From: Glossina fuscipes
Taxonomy: Eukaryota; Arthropoda; Insecta; Diptera; Glossinidae
NCBI RefSeq assembly: GCF_014805625.2
Contig: NW_023998422.1
Coordinates: forward strand, 10,107,264 to 10,171,263
Direction: 5' to 3'
DNA length: 64,000 bases
The notes under the pieces are model-generated. The model worked only from the letters and a program-made list of their open reading frames with translations, was not told the DNA's origin and made no database searches. A program made the translations under genes and the position numbers. This document shows positions 15,071-29,077 of this stretch, piece after piece (position 1 is the first letter of the stretch; each line of letters starts with the position of its first letter).

Positions 15071-18000
15071 TTTATTTAAATTTTGTCTTTTCTACATTTA
15101 TTGAATTGTCATGTTTTTTATTTTAAAAATTTTTTATTTAATTTTTTTTTTTATTTTTTTTTTAAATACATTTTTTTCTCCTTGTAATACGTTTAACAAA
15201 TTATTTTTTTTTTTTTTTTTGTTTTTAGCTGCGTTAACCATATTTGGCTATAAATACCACTTAATAAAATACAAAACAACAGCAAAAAAAATTAAAAAAA
15301 TAATTGTATATTTTTTAGGTTTTGTCTGCTTCTTCTTCAATGTGATCACGTAATTTTTTTTTTTTTTTAATTTTGTTTTATGAACAGACACTTCTGATAA
15401 TAAGCTGTTAATAATGAACATAATTTTATTAATTTATTTAACATTTTCGCAAACTATTATTATCGAAAATAGTTTATAAAAACTATTTTGTTAAAGTTAA
15501 AGTTTCTTAAAGTTTTGTGCGCATATTTTTTTTTAGTTTATCTTATTTGTAACTCATTTCACATGTTCTCACTTTCAAGTCGAATACGTACACAAATACT
15601 ATTACTCCGTTTCTACTATCCCTATCTCTAATCCTTTAAGACTATCACCTTTTGGCCATTCGTACTGAGGACATGGCTTAAAGGAAAAAAAAAAATTTCC
15701 CATAAGTTATCCACAATTTCTTTACCGAATGTTCTTTTAAGTTTTCAATTGTCTCAAGACTTTTTCCTCGGAGCGGTTAATTTCAATTTCAAGCAGGAGC
15801 ATTCAGATGAACTTATCGCTCTTGCGTGCGTGAACTTTTGGCGAAGAATTTTTTCACAACGATGCATTTCTGAAATAGCGGATCGTTGTGGTATCGTTGC
15901 ATACAAAGTATTGATAAACATTTTTGAACGGCTTTAAGGCGTGTCGTTTGAGCAAATCGTCTAGCACTCCTCATAAATCGATGGCTCTTCATTATTATTA
16001 TTATGTATATCTACATATACATATTCTTTATATTGTAGCTATATATGTTGCCGTTCGTTGAGCTTAAAGATCAACTAGGGTGGGTCAAATGATTACACTT
16101 TTCTCAGTCCTTTTTGTGGGTATAAATTAGCTGAGGTCCCATTTACTTTCTTATCTTTATAGTGGAGGGCAAAAAATAAGGAAAAGTTTTTGTTTATTTC
16201 TCTTGCGAGGCAATGTTGTCTCGACCAGACCTCCGCATGTTTTTTTTACAGACAAAGGCAGGTATATTAAATAGCAAAGAATCTGCGCTCTTTAGGAAAC
16301 AAAGACGTTGGTATTCCTCCGTTCGTGTATAGTTCACGGATTCTTCTGCAATAGATTCAGTGATTCAGTGGTATATGCCGTTTTTTTGGACAGTGAAATT
16401 TCGGGTAAGATCTTTATTCATTTAGTAAGGAGTGATATAGTTTGCACGTCTCTTTGAGATAAAAACTTCTCGATACTAAATAAAACGAAAACATTTGCTT
16501 ATATGTTTACAGGCCTGACATTGTTATTTGCGTATTGTTGCGACAACTTCTTGCAATGTGCGTGCTGTTCGTGCTGCGGCAGGTGCCCTTTCTGCTGCTT
16601 GCACTTTGCACCTTGCTGCTGCTGCAGCTGCCTGCTGTTTCGCATTATGTTGTTTATCGCATTTGTTGCACGCACTAAAGTCTTTTCTTACTACAACTAT
16701 TATCAAAGTTGAAGTCATCGCTAAATGGAACTAGATAATATCGCCTATCTTCCCTCTATCAAGCGAACAAAAATAAGTTAAAATGATTCTCGCTGGCATC
16801 ATTTCCAAGAAACATTCTAAAATTTGGTATCTTGCTAAGGAACTACTGCAAGAAAATCGTTGCTTTTGACTAATATCTCATTTTCTAATTTATGTACCTC
16901 CTTAGTGGGTTACATGCATAAATCTTTGTTTAGATGGCTCGTATCTTCCTTTGGCTATCACTTGTTTCGATCAATGGCACATTGATCTATATATACATTG
17001 ATTAGTATTTTTGCTCTTTACGAAGAAGCACAAAAAATTGGATTAATGCATGGGTTGCGTCAAAAGACGATCAGTTTATTTCTTCGAAAGTTGAAAGAAA
17101 CTAATGGCCCGTCAAGGGCTATATTTTCTACAGGGAACAATTTTTTACAATAAAAGTCTCGAATGTCGGAAAAAACACACGGAACAATTGAACGTATATA
17201 TGGGATAAGTATTTCATAAGGATAAGTAATTTCTTGTTGTCATTGTTGTGTGAGTAAATCGTAGCTTTTCGTTACGGATCGCATCACTGGATTGTGAATT
17301 AAATTCTTCTGCAGCTACTTGTGTAAAGATTTCCATTGAGAAAATTTGGCTGCAAAAACTCGCGAATGCTTGCGTATGTAGTATCCCTTCCCTCGCAATG
17401 ATATTTTGCATGAACTTTATCTGTCTTATCTGTCTCATCCTATGAGCATATTTTATAAATTTGACTTTTTGTTATCTCCTGCATAGGAATATGCAATCGC
17501 CCGAGTAGGCAAAGGATCTCGAATATTTAATAAAAATAATGATAATAATATGCAAACGTGCACATGTCGTAAGCTGCAGTAAGCGTCTTTTCCTCACTTG
17601 CTTCGCTACAATTCCTCCACTCTCTTTGCATCCATCCAGCACGCTGATGATATACACCCCGGTCCCCCTCATTTCATCCGATTAAGTAGATCCCTTTTTG
17701 ACTGATTACAAGTGCTATGCAAACACTGCTACGCTTAGCCCCCCTTTAATCGTCTTATGTCAAGCCTTAAAAATTCATCTCACTTGTACGGAAAAACACC
17801 TTTTTTCATGTATTTATGCATTAAAAATGCCGTGCTCTAGTTTTGCACCCAATACACGTCTCTTGCATTGACTTTATAATGTTTCTTATGGCGTTCATCG
17901 AAGACGTTTTCGTTTAAATTGTGAGCTAAATATTTGAGCCGTATCTCGGGAAAAGTGGAATTTTGAAATTCTCTCAGACTCAAAAGATTAAGATTAAGAC

Positions 18001-18380
18001 GAGAGCATGCAGGTACTCGTTAGATAGCATTTAAATTTATCGGAATTTCAGAGCAACTTAACGTAGCTAACTCTGTCCTACTACTGATGATTAGATCTCA
18101 TCTCTATACAACTTTTATTTATTTATTTTTTTTATTTTTTTGTCTGTGTAATAAGATACTTTTTGAATACTGATCGCTTTACAAATATTTTAATATAATT
18201 AATAAAAAGAAAAAAAATAATTAAATCAAAGCGGTAATCAGCTGCAGTAACACATTATCAACATTAGGAAATGATTGACATGACATGATTGTTTTATGGA
18301 ACACAACGCGCGGCAAAATGAAAACGCCATGAAACCGACAGAAAAACCTAATAGACATTTGATTTTTTTATTAGCTGTGG

Positions 18381-18388
18381 AAAAAAAA

Positions 18389-18430
<42 letters not shown>
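18381..18430. repeat. A12-T38 homopolymer junction
   Basis: Twelve A residues pass directly into 38 T residues, the longest T tract in the window. The length in the assembly may not be exact. Confidence 0.9.
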
Positions 18431-18431
<1 letters not shown>

Positions 18432-18653
18432 GGTTTTTTATGTAAATAAAGAATTAAAATTGATGTTTCGCCGATTTGTTTTTTCTTTTTCCTGTTAATT
18501 GAATTATTTATAAGAAAAACTCAAGACAGAAAAAGGAAAAATGTGAGAGAAAAATATGCAAAAATTCTTTAAAGAAACTAAAAATAATTGCACTTGATGT
18601 TTGAAATACCTCGTAACACACATTGGCATCTATGACTGTACGCATAGAGAGAT

Positions 18654-18667
<14 letters not shown>

Positions 18668-18704
<37 letters not shown>
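18668..18704. repeat. (TA)n microsatellite
   Basis: About 18 uninterrupted TA dinucleotides preceded by a 'gatagatacatacata' variant repeat. Confidence 0.9.
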
Positions 18705-18705
<1 letters not shown>

Positions 18706-19499
18706 CGTATGTGGTGAACGACAAATACTTGCGCACATTTTATTTTAAAGATAATGTATCTGGCGTTAATGATGGCGTTCTTTGTGCAGAGCAGACAACA
18801 GTTGTTATTTATTGTAATGTTTAAATTATAAAAGAATTCTCATAGAAACACTATTTAATTTATTTATTTATTTTTTTATTTTTTTTTTTTATTTATTTCA
18901 TATTTAGAAAAATATTTAATCTCTCATTTAATTAATGTGGCATAACTTAATTATATTATTACATTATATGAAAAGAAATATTTAAAATGTATCTTAAAAG
19001 TTTTTTAAAAACTAAAAACAATTAAAATTTAAATGCAATTCAGAAAATGTTTTGTGTAAATGGGAAATGTAAGGTTATATTATGACATCTCATCTGATTT
19101 CCTTCTTGTAGTCTTAGTTCGATAGGAATACATCATAGGCCGAAATGAGTAGATGAATATATGTCAGAAGGTTATAAAGGCATAAGAATTCAAAAGGGGA
19201 TATATAACAGGTTGACTACATACGTATACAGCTTTTGATATTGAAGTTTGTCACCTAATGACGGGAGCAATATGAGCTCTTTTTTTTGAAAATTTTCACT
19301 CGGATGTGGCAACTTCATTTGATCCAATGGCAACATTTTGCCATAATAATACTTCCCAAGGGCGTATGACCATAAACAATTGAACATCTCACGGGAAAGC
19401 TTAATTCGCCTATTGATATCGAGAAGACCTGAAAGAAGTTTAAATAACGGCACGAATTTAGAAACAATCGTTGGCTAATGTAATGGCGACTTGCGACCT

Positions 19500-20260
19500 T
19501 CGCAACCACTAGCAAACTTCATTAAAATGATTATCGAACCTCCGGTGTCATTAGGGGTTACTAACAACTCTAACAGCTATTGGCAATGATGACACGAATT
19601 CGTTGAATAAGTGACTTACTCGGCATATATTGCCAATAGTTTTGGACCACATGACTTATGAGATCGGCTTGTAACCAAACGACCTCTATGCTCAACGAAA
19701 CTTCAGTGCACAGTCTAACAGAAAGAGAATGGTTTTAATCACAAAATCTGCCTCGATGAGCTTCTAGCAAACTTCGCTTTTAATCAACCTGATAAATCAT
19801 GAAATACGGTAACGATAGCAAATCTTACTTGTTTCAGGCAGTTCTGATTGGTGGGGCACGTCTACGGCGGACGCTTCTATAACGGATGAATCAAACACTA
19901 ACTGATGAACTGAAAAAATAATTCGAAATCATACCAAGCTGTTAGTGACCTTAGCAGTCGTTGGCAACCAAGCCATTCGTGACTAGAAGAGTTTTTGGTA
20001 ACCTAAGTCGGCATTCATGACCTTAACGGCGATCGCCGCAGCCATGGCAATCAGCCATTGGCCACTCTGCCAGTCATTTAAAAGCTATTGGCAATCGTAG
20101 CAGGTGTTGGTACATTTAATAATCGCTGACGATCTTAATTATTGTAGCCGACTCCATCAACCATTGGCAGCCACAATAATCGTTATCTATCTTAAGAGCA
20201 AGTTGAGGCCGTAGTAGTCACTAGCAACCTTCGTGGCCTTTAGAGAGCTTTGTGCCGTAG
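19500..20260. repeat. degenerate tandem/irregular repeat domain with 'ttggcaa' core
   Basis: Short related blocks recur: 'agctattggcaatgatg', 'agtcgttggcaaccaag', 'agtttttggtaacctaag', 'cagccattggccactctg', 'agctattggcaatcgtag', 'ccattggcagccacaata' and 'gtcactagcaaccttcg'. Spacing is about 30-60 bp and irregular. It looks like an old minisatellite that has diverged strongly. No reading frame is maintained. Confidence 0.5.
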
Positions 20261-21472
20261 AACTCAACAAAGACGAGCTGCAGCTTTTGTTACGTAAAGA
20301 TTGCGATGCTATGGTCTAGGGCTATTATTACATTCCCAGGCGATGCCAGCATATCACTTAGCGAATCTTTTCTAATATGTGATCACATCGATCAGTGTCT
20401 GTTCTTCTTTAAATAGCTAGTTTTAAAGAACATGCCAAGAGTGTTGCAAAATTTAAAAAAAATACAAATTCCTTATAACTTAATGAAAGCTGACACACGT
20501 CCTTGAAAACGAACCTAATAGTTTCTAATATAATCTATAGCAGTTATGCGATGAGTGCATTTCCTTAATTCTGTAAATGGGATTGTTCTTTAACAATGAA
20601 AGCAAACGGCAATAAACATTATTCCGCCCACCTAATAACTAAATTTTATTTAAAATCTATCTAATCTTATAGTGCATAGAGAAATCTATTTAAAAGAAAT
20701 GCGTCAATTTTTATATAAAGAGCAACAATAACACCACGTTGACGATGACGGTAATGTTTAAATTTATTTAGTCACAAAAGAAATAAAAATTTCGCCTGTC
20801 ACCACGTGCTGCATGTATGAATCTTAAAATTCAATTATATCGTGAATGACTTATGTTCATAAATAGTGAAGAGAAGTTATTCAATACGAAGGAAATATAA
20901 ATATAAATAAGCAGGTGAATGATTTTTTTTTTTTTTTTCAAATTAATTAATAAAAAAATAACTGAGTTTATGACGTAACGTTTACTTTTAGAATGAAAAT
21001 ATATTGTATATATATATTCACATACAAAAAAAAAAAAAAAAAAAACGAAAGATATTTAATAAGTAGGTTTAAAAATATCAACTACTCTCAAATATCTAAT
21101 GACAGAAAATAAATAAACGTGTAGGAAAAAACTATGTGCAACTTACGGCGAATTTTAGGCACCCATTGCAATTTATAGCAAATATGCTCGCAAATTGATG
21201 CACTACACGTGCATAAACACACAGTGCTATACATATATACATGCTATCGCTATTCAGGGAGCCTTCACTCTAGACCTATACATGATGACGGTCAGAAAGG
21301 ATTGTAAATAGAGGAGACGAGCAAAAAAAAAGGAATTAATGAAATTAATGTATCTTCTTAAGACTCACAACGCTCAATATTATTTAATAAAAGAAAATAC
21401 CTGATCTAGTAATCAACGGTGTTTTCATGAAAAGTCTTAACCAAATCACCCTTTGTGTATATATGCATGTGC

Positions 21473-21753
21473 ATATATATATATATATATATATATTAAT
21501 GCTACTCAGGGAGTGTTAGGTCTGTACATAGTGACAGTTCGAATAAACGAAGGCCGATAAACTTCAATATCTTTTAATAGACGAAAATATCCGTGTACTT
21601 TTTTTTTTTCAACCAATGGTCAAAGGCTTGGTGCCGTTTTACGTGGGGAATATCAATCGAATTCTACGTGATCCGTTTAAAATTTTCTTCAAATCGTATA
21701 ACCTCCCTAACCTATATAATATATATATAATTCTATATAAACTATACATACAC

Positions 21754-21787
<34 letters not shown>
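21473..21787. repeat. pair of (TA)n microsatellites with related flanks
   Basis: TA tracts lie at about 21473-21496 and 21757-21787, with short TA runs between them. Shortly upstream, 'atctagtaatcaacggtgttttcatgaaaagtc' near 21400 is echoed only weakly elsewhere, so a shared origin is uncertain. Confidence 0.7.
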
Positions 21788-21792
<5 letters not shown>

Positions 21793-22279
21793 TCAGTCCT
21801 CTATTTTAATATTTACATCATCAAGAGACGATTAAGAATCTTTCATTTACAGTGTATAGCGTGATAAGCAAGCATTCCTTGGCATTGCAAATGAAATGAC
21901 AAAACTAGAATACTTCTATCCTCCCGTGACGGTTATAAGATATATATCTATATATATACATACTTATATATACAAAGTGCAATGAAACTGGGACAAATCG
22001 CCAAACGCACACATATATACACACACACACACATACACACGCAGTCGCGCACATGTAAACAAATAAACAGTCAAACACACGCAGTCGGTGGTCATTTAAA
22101 CAAGCACCGACAAACACACGCGCGCATACACATCCAAAACAATTGCTTTGCAAGTTTAACGATACGTATTAGTTGGGTGGCATTTGTAGACACCTAAAAA
22201 GTAGATAAAATGTAAATGACTCCGCACACTTACATGCTTGTAAGATGCCTTTACATGCTTATTATATGCACATATAAAC

Positions 22280-22306
22280 ATATATATATATATATATATA
22301 TATATA
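22280..22306. repeat. (TA)n microsatellite
   Basis: About 13 TA dinucleotides, flanked on both sides by 'aaacata'. Confidence 0.9.
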
Positions 22307-23076
22307 AACATATTTAAGTGCCGCCTCTAATAACCTACACATAAGTTCGTACCAAAAAACGCCCATTTATGAGTTTCAAAATATTTTATTAAATAATTAA
22401 ATTCTTTTTATGACTTCAAAGACACAAAACTACATAATTTCTTTAACATATTCGTTTACAGCCGCACATACATAGCACATGTATACTTTAAAATGAAAAA
22501 AAAAAAAAAAAAAATGTAAAAATTGCAAATTTTTTATTAGGGAGTGTACAGTACAGCAATTGGCAACAGAAGGGTTTTTATATGAATTAACATAACATAA
22601 ATATATATGGCGCCTGCTTGTCATAGTTGGACACTATTCAATCTTAGCGTATGATTAGACAATGTGTAAAATGCATATTTCAAAATTTAATTTTTGCAAG
22701 CACATGAGACAGTATAACAAATTTGATTATGTTTTTGCGACGAATTATTATCAAAAAAAAAAAGTTTGTTTTCTTCCCCTGCCCACCTGCGACCAATTTT
22801 CTATATGTTAATTCGAAGACATAGTCTTAACAAGACTATTTTATTTTATTGCTTTTGAATAACATATAGTTTGCTTAGATTATTAAACGTACATCAAATT
22901 ATTATGGCAAACACATACATAAACATGAACAAGAGCAAAAAATAAATTATTAAAAGAACTGGTACTCACAACACTTGTCGATCTATTTGTCTTTTATTAC
23001 ATCAATAACCGCAGGATGAGGATGTAGTCGAAAACGTTTACAACGCCAAGAAGAGAGCTTCAGAGATTCCGTAAAA

Positions 23077-23330
23077 TATATATATATATATATATATATT
23101 CTTGATCAATATCAAATTCTAAACGGCATGCCCGATTGTCCATCTATCTAGTTTGTCTGTCCGTCTGCTTGCGTAACGTCTATGGTAAACATTCCTATGG
23201 TCGCAAAGAGGAAGCCATCGTTAAAAGCCAGCATTGAAAGTCCATGCACGCAGATTAATATTTGACTAGAAATCGGGTTAAATCGGCCAATGGGCAGACC
23301 TAACGAAGAATATGTCTGCTGTCTGATCAT
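23077..23330 (-). repeat. INE-1/DINE-1-like repeat, copy A4 (inverted)
   Basis: A TA tract leads into 'attcttgatcaatatcaaat', then 'ctagtttgtctgtccgtctg'. This is the reverse complement of the family A order (GACGGAC block, then TGATCAAGAATATATA). It closely resembles the Drosophila INE-1 core 'TATATATTCTTGATCAGCAT' as I recall it. Confidence 0.65.
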
Positions 23331-23759
23331 ATATCATATCATAAACCAAATTAGACATACAATAAAACCAGAAAACTATAAAAAATGATAGCGCAACCAG
23401 TCCAAACAAACAGAATCCCGTACGGGTATCGATCGATTGGTGCACGATGGTAGCCTTTTTCTTTTTACATTGTTTTCATAAATTATTTTTGGTTAAACGT
23501 TTCAAGAATATTTATTGACGAATGTATGACCCGACATGACAGATACCATAAGTAGTCATCCGAGAGTCCGATTAAATTTGATTGGCATCAAATGTGAATT
23601 TCTTTCCCATTAGTTGCTCACGAATAATAAGATATTTACCCCCGCAATTTCTATGTCTTAGGCAATACTACTGATATCACTATTTTTGTACCCTATAACG
23701 CTTATAGTATATTAACGCTAAGGGTAGATTAGGTTTGCGCAAATGTGTGCAATAGTCAG

Positions 23760-24020
23760 AAGGACCAAAAAGTAATTTCGTGTTTTACTATACCTATCGA
23801 TTCAGAGCTCGAATCCGATTCTCCGATTCGGATTTCTGAACCGCTCTCAGCTTGTCTGTTTTCTTGAGTTTAACCTTCAGTACGCAATTGTTGTGACCAA
23901 CTTTTCAACCACTGCCCACATTCTGAAAAGCCTCATTCTGAAAACTCTTTAAACGAATAACTGTGCTAAAGGAAGTAATATAGCGTATTGCATGATTGGC
24001 CATGTTCCATTATAGTGCTT
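23760..24020 (+). repeat. family B-like repeat, diverged copy
   Basis: Contains 'ctatcgattcagagctcgaa', 'ctcagcttgtctgttt', then 'accaacttttcaaccactg' and 'aataactgtgctaaaggaagta'. The order fits family B, but several blocks are degraded. Limits are approximate. Confidence 0.4.
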
Positions 24021-25091
24021 TTAACTTGTTTGTTTCATATATTTATTTATTCATTTTCTATTTGATCAGCCACATGCGCTTGTGATCACGAATTATTACA
24101 GATAGAACGGAACACTAGAGATGATCGTAAAAAGTAAGTCTTTATATACAATTTGCACAATTTATGACAAAGACGGGTCATCGGCTGGATTAGGCGAAAT
24201 AGTGTAGGGCATTTGGCAGTCGTCCTTTGCCCGATTAGGCACCTACAATTCTTGACTTGCATTTTCGCACGAATATACCAATGGAGGGCAACGCTTGTTT
24301 ACCTCTGTGAAGACCATTGGCAATAATTCGACAACGTACTTGCCTACAGACTAAGGGAGTAAATGTTAAATAACAAATTCGTCCCTGGCCATTAACACAT
24401 GTATATAGACGATATACGGCAACAAGTTTAACAGTCGTCTTCGCCACTACTTTACCTAATACCGTTATTTGCTACATCGTTTTAGTTTCTTGATATGTCG
24501 ACGACGTCGTACAGAGTTGTAGAAGCAATTAATTGTTGTTTCTTTGACTCAACCTTCTATTCATTGTAATCTCAACATTTTGATAAAGACCCGAGGAACC
24601 TGTTTTATGTTTTTCTGATGGTAACAACATTGTATGGTTAAATATTGATATGAATCGATAATCAATGTTATATTTTTCAATTGTTATGCCAAAATGCAAG
24701 AAATAATTTGACGAGTTCCTACCCTAGAAAATCATTACTTACTTTAATGTTGATTTTTTGATTGATTGGTTTGTCTAAACCGATTATTAAGTTAATTAGA
24801 GCTGATTGCAGATTTTATCAAACCAAAATCTTGTCTACAGCAAACACATGATTAGTTCCATTACATTTTCATTGATTTTAGTTATTCTATGACTATGGTT
24901 GGCTGTAATTGTCATAATTGACTGAGTAATTTGTAACATAACTCTCTCATAACTGCAGTTAATATTAATATGAATTCTTTCAACAGTTAACAATTTCAAT
25001 TTAGATATACAAACAAGTTAAGGTGATAATTGCGAGGCTTCGATGATCGTCATAAGAAAATATTTCAAAAATTTAATTGGAAAATACTTAC

Positions 25092-25307
25092 GTAAATTAA
25101 ACCAGAATAGTATCTGTCTTTGATGTTGTGCAAGACGGACGCCTCATTGAGGCAGGTCAATTCGGCCATATCTTCAACTTTATCGAACTTCGGTGGATTC
25201 ATTTTTTGTATGTCGTCACGTAACACCATAACACGCTTACCGGTTTCGGTAAGTTCAACTTCAACTTCATCGCCATGTTCACGCTTAATACTGGCAGCAA
25301 CGAAACC
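25092..25307 (-). CDS. zip: zipper, coding exon 2
   Basis: Encodes residues 45-116, starting [12 protein letters not shown] and ending R-Y-Y-S-G-L-I-Y. It holds the second half of the SH3-like N-terminal barrel of myosin II ([18 protein letters not shown]) and the start of the motor core, including [20 protein letters not shown] and [12 protein letters not shown]. The acceptor is gttttag|GGT and the donor TAC|GTAAGT; 216 nt, 72 codons, phase 0 at both ends. The sequence differs from remembered Drosophila Zip by only conservative changes. Confidence 0.97.
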
Positions 25308-25869
25308 CTAAAACCAAAAAAAAAAATAAATGTAACATGAAAAAAAAGAGTAAATAAAATCTGTGAAGAAAGCAATGTAAAGGAACGTTGATCTTGATTC
25401 TATTGCAAGTATTGTTAAACATTAAGAGAAGAAAAAAAAAAAAAAAAAGCACAAGCATACAACGTAAAGATAACGGTAATCATTTCATTTCTAAAATTTT
25501 ACTCAGTCAGAAAATTTGACTGGAAATGAAACGAAATCCGTGTATCACACAGAAGAGAGTGATTAATTTTGACCGATGTACAACATATGTGTGTGGGAAG
25601 ACTCCCAGGATAATAAGGCAAATCAAGTGATGGATCTTTCACCACACTGTTCACCCAAACTTCCATAACTCAGCAGCTGAGTATTTGAACGTCCAAGGCG
25701 TTGACTTAATAATAGGCCAACGCCCCTATAGCTTTCAACTTAAAACGTCAACTTTAAGCGTTATTGCAGATATCTGCCAATGGGAAATACTTATGGGCAC
25801 TAGTATGTCATATCTTTCGTCAAAGATAATGTATTCAAAAAACATGGCGATCGTATCGACGCTCAACAT

Positions 25870-26035
25870 TACGTAGTCCCATCTGATTTTTGTCAGATAC
25901 TGTGCCCGTAAGAATTTAAACACCATAGAAATTCTTGATTGGTGTAAGATTTCGGGTCGATTTAACCATATCCGTCTGTCTGTTGCATGCCTCGATATAA
26001 ACACTTTTAATTGATGGCCACTGACGGCCATAGAA
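25870..26035 (-). repeat. INE-1/DINE-1-like repeat fragment, copy A5 (inverted)
   Basis: Contains 'gaaattcttgattggtgta', 'cgggtcgatttaaccata' and 'tccgtctgtctgttgcatgc', in the inverted order of family A. It is shorter than A2 and its ends are unclear. Confidence 0.5.
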
Positions 26036-28419
26036 CGTGGACGTCTACAAATTGCTCAAACTAGGCGAAAAACGGAGGAAGGCGTCTAAAAAGTATCGAT
26101 CTAAAATAATGCTGCAATTATATAGGTTGTGAACCACGAAGAGCTCAGCGCGGAAACGATCTCAACCGGTCCTTGTCAAGCAATCATCTGAGAAGTGTAT
26201 TTCAAGTAGTAATCAATAAAAATCTCCCCAAGATTAAGTATATTTTTTTTTAGTTATATGTTGCTGGCTTCACGTAAGGAAGTGTTCATATTTTTAGCCT
26301 GAGCAACACTAAAAGATGTCGGACGCCACCTGTCTTTGCCATTCGAAAGTTTTACATTTTTCATCATAACTTTTTTCAAAACGGTTTATCATTTGAGCAT
26401 GTTTGTGGGTTTACGGCGACTTGAAAGCGGCGTCTCAGGCATAAAATTTAACTCAAAAAAATTGAAAGAGTACATCAACCAACGTACCTCCGCTTGCAAA
26501 GGACCCAAAAAAAACTGCTGCGTGTAAAAACTGGGAAAGCCAGGTAACCATCAGGCATATCTTTCACCAGCTTGTACAAAGTATTACGAGATTTTGCAGC
26601 CGTTAGAAAATAGGGGAAAGAAAAACACCGATCGCAAGGCAATGCGACCGTTCACACATCTACTCTAACAACTGATCAGACTTGATTTCTCAATAGTCAA
26701 AAATCAATTGCACAGGCAACGATTTTCGTCAGCAGAAGGAACAGTTGTTGGTTTCACAAAACCGCATGTTTTCGAGATGCCTCTAGCGTAGTGGAAAAAA
26801 TGATCTAACAAATAATTCGATCTTTTGTAAAAGTGTATAAGTCTTCAAGGAGATTATCTTGAAAAGCTATGAAGTAATTTTTATTTTTACATTGTCACGC
26901 TTAAAATAAAAATAACGCTTAACCGGCAGCGGCGCTGCTCGAGATGCATGTGCAAGAAGATATATTCCGCTCAGAGTCGTTTGCAAGAACCTAAATGACG
27001 TCTACCACTTATTCTCGTTATCGGACCCTTTAAAGTCCATTAAAGCAACATTGCTTAATACGCGCGATTTACCTATGTCGTATTTAAACTAGCTTTCATC
27101 CTTAAAAAGTCGTTACGTTTCGAAAGTGAATTATTGTTAATTTATTATCGGTTGCCAGGCTTATGCATGTTTGCGATGGCTTAGGGGTTCATTTGCAATT
27201 TGGTCCTGTACCGGTTGTAAGTGTGCTCCTATGCTGATAGTGTACATGCTTTTTTTTTCTTTTTTCTTTTTCTTTTTTTTTTTTCTCTTCTTATTTGTTT
27301 TATTATGCTTATACTCAATTTTATTGTTAATTAATATTAGTTTTGCATTAAGAGCCTATTGAACTCAACTGTTACTTGTTTAGTTGAGTTTCTAGTATAA
27401 GTGGAATAAAATAAATAAATAAATATTGATCGAAAATTTGATACAAATATTTATTAAAAATAGACATAAGAGCGACAGATTTGTCGCCCAAGTAAGTGAC
27501 GGCAATAATTAAGAAAAAATTTGGTCGTATTACATATGGGAAACTTGGCAAATATCCAAGACTTGGCACAATGCGATTGAAAAGTTCTTTAAGATCTTAA
27601 AAAAATGAATACATCTTCGTCGTACTTATTCAGCTTCTTTTGGAAGTGAAATTTTGTAAAGTACACCTGCGTTTTGTTGCGCGCTTTTATAACGCAAGAT
27701 TTGCATCAAATTGTTTATTTTTTCTGCAAGTTTTTCAATTTAAATTTTTCCAAACGCGTCAACGCCATCAGATTTACAAGAATTTCTCATTTAAAAAACC
27801 TTGAACTTGCATTTTGCGCTAAAAAAAAAAAAAAAACATGCAACTGATGCCTGATATTGTCGTCACTAAATGCTGATGCTGTTCGTTCGTATTGTAATTG
27901 TTATTGTTTGTATATTCGTATTCTCGTGTTTTAATGTTTCAATGGAATCAAATGAAGCGAAACAGTGGAGGAGAACTATTTTTTTTTTTTTTTTTTTTTG
28001 TGCCAAGAAAGAATACGAATAACATCTGCAAACGTTTGTATAATACTAAGAAAGGAAATGAAAAAAAAATTTAAAAAAAAAAAAGAAGAAAAATATGCGC
28101 AAAAATGTTTACAAACAAAACAAAAGATTATATGCATCATAAGCATACACAGACAGGCAGTGATCAGACTCGCACAACTCTCTGTGCCAAAAATAACGAT
28201 TTTATTGCATTTGCGTATAGTTTTCAAAAAAAAAAAAAAAAAAATAAAAAATAAAATAATAATCAAATGGAAGGAAAAGTAAAACTAATTTCAATAATCA
28301 TTTCTTTTATTATTTTTTATATGAAAAATTAGTCTCGTTTACATGTCGTAAATAATAAAGTTGTTCGTTCGTCCAATTCACTGAAAAGTTGTTGTTAATA
28401 GCTCTGTAATAATTTCCTG

Positions 28420-28450
<31 letters not shown>

Positions 28451-28837
28451 TATTTTTTCTACACTTCCATGCTTCCATAAATAAATCGTTTAATATTTTT
28501 TGTTATTATTTCTTTTATTCATTTGTTTATATTCTTATGTTATGTTATTCACTTTCTGTTGAAATTCTTTTCATTGGCAGCCGTTGTCTTTAAGAGTTCA
28601 ACGTAATGATTGCTTTAATGGTTTTTCGTTTTCTTTTCTTTTCTTTTTTTTTTTTTTCTCATTTAAAGGTTCACTGACTTTGGTGGTTTTTCAATTACAG
28701 CAACAGTGTTGCCATCTGATCTCAGTCTTATTTAAATTAGAATATTAACTTTATTATTATTATTCGGTAGAAGATTTGATTGCATGGCTACGCTGAGCTC
28801 ATTGCAAAATAAAAAATTCATTTAAAATTTAAAAACT

Positions 28838-29060
28838 AACAAGTAAAAATACTACATTGGTTCACCGTTCACTATTAAATACCCTACGCTCTCCTAGAGT
28901 TATTCGTAGAACAACTTTTCAAAACGGAGCGATCCGAACTATTTCCAATGGCGTTCGTCTTTAGGCCAAAATATGTCAGTATATTAAATTTCATCAAAAT
29001 ATCTCGAAAATTACGGCCTGTAGGCGAGACGGACAGACGGACAGATAATCTTAGATAAAT
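28838..29060 (-). repeat. dispersed repeat family B, copy B2 (inverted)
   Basis: Begins 'aacaagtaaaaatactac', passes 'ctattaaataccctacgc' and 'caacttttcaaaacgga', and reaches 'cgagacggacagacggacag'. This is the reverse complement of the family B 3' end (agggtatttaat, ttgaaaagt, tttttacttgtt). Confidence 0.65.
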
Positions 29061-29077
29061 TCACGACAATTTTGTCA

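Larger units (their letters stand above)
10199..25091 (-). other. zip: zip intron 2 (about 14.9 kb)
   Basis: Bounded by GTAAGT after exon 2 and TGCAG before exon 3, phase 0. It contains T tracts (10363, 10731, 12400, 14133, 14755, 18393), TA and GT microsatellites, a GC-richer patch at 12.6-13.9 kb, a degenerate repeat domain at 19.5-20.26 kb and repeats near 23.1 and 23.8 kb. The longest frames (for example 14681-14385, minus) come from simple sequence. No nested gene was recognised. Confidence 0.85.

Noticed and set aside
16503..16734. Cys-rich and Ala-rich frames on both strands
   Set aside because: Both come from a degenerate TGC/GCT repeat within zip intron 2.
19500..20260. CRISPR-like regularity considered for the short repeats
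   Set aside because: Repeats are diverged and irregularly spaced, and the DNA is from an animal nucleus.
25735..26031. Minus-strand 98-codon frame near zip exon 2
   Set aside because: Overlaps an INE-1-like repeat fragment and has no domain.
27965..28282. Lys/Ile-rich 105-codon frame
   Set aside because: Built from A and T tracts; it reads through obvious homopolymers.
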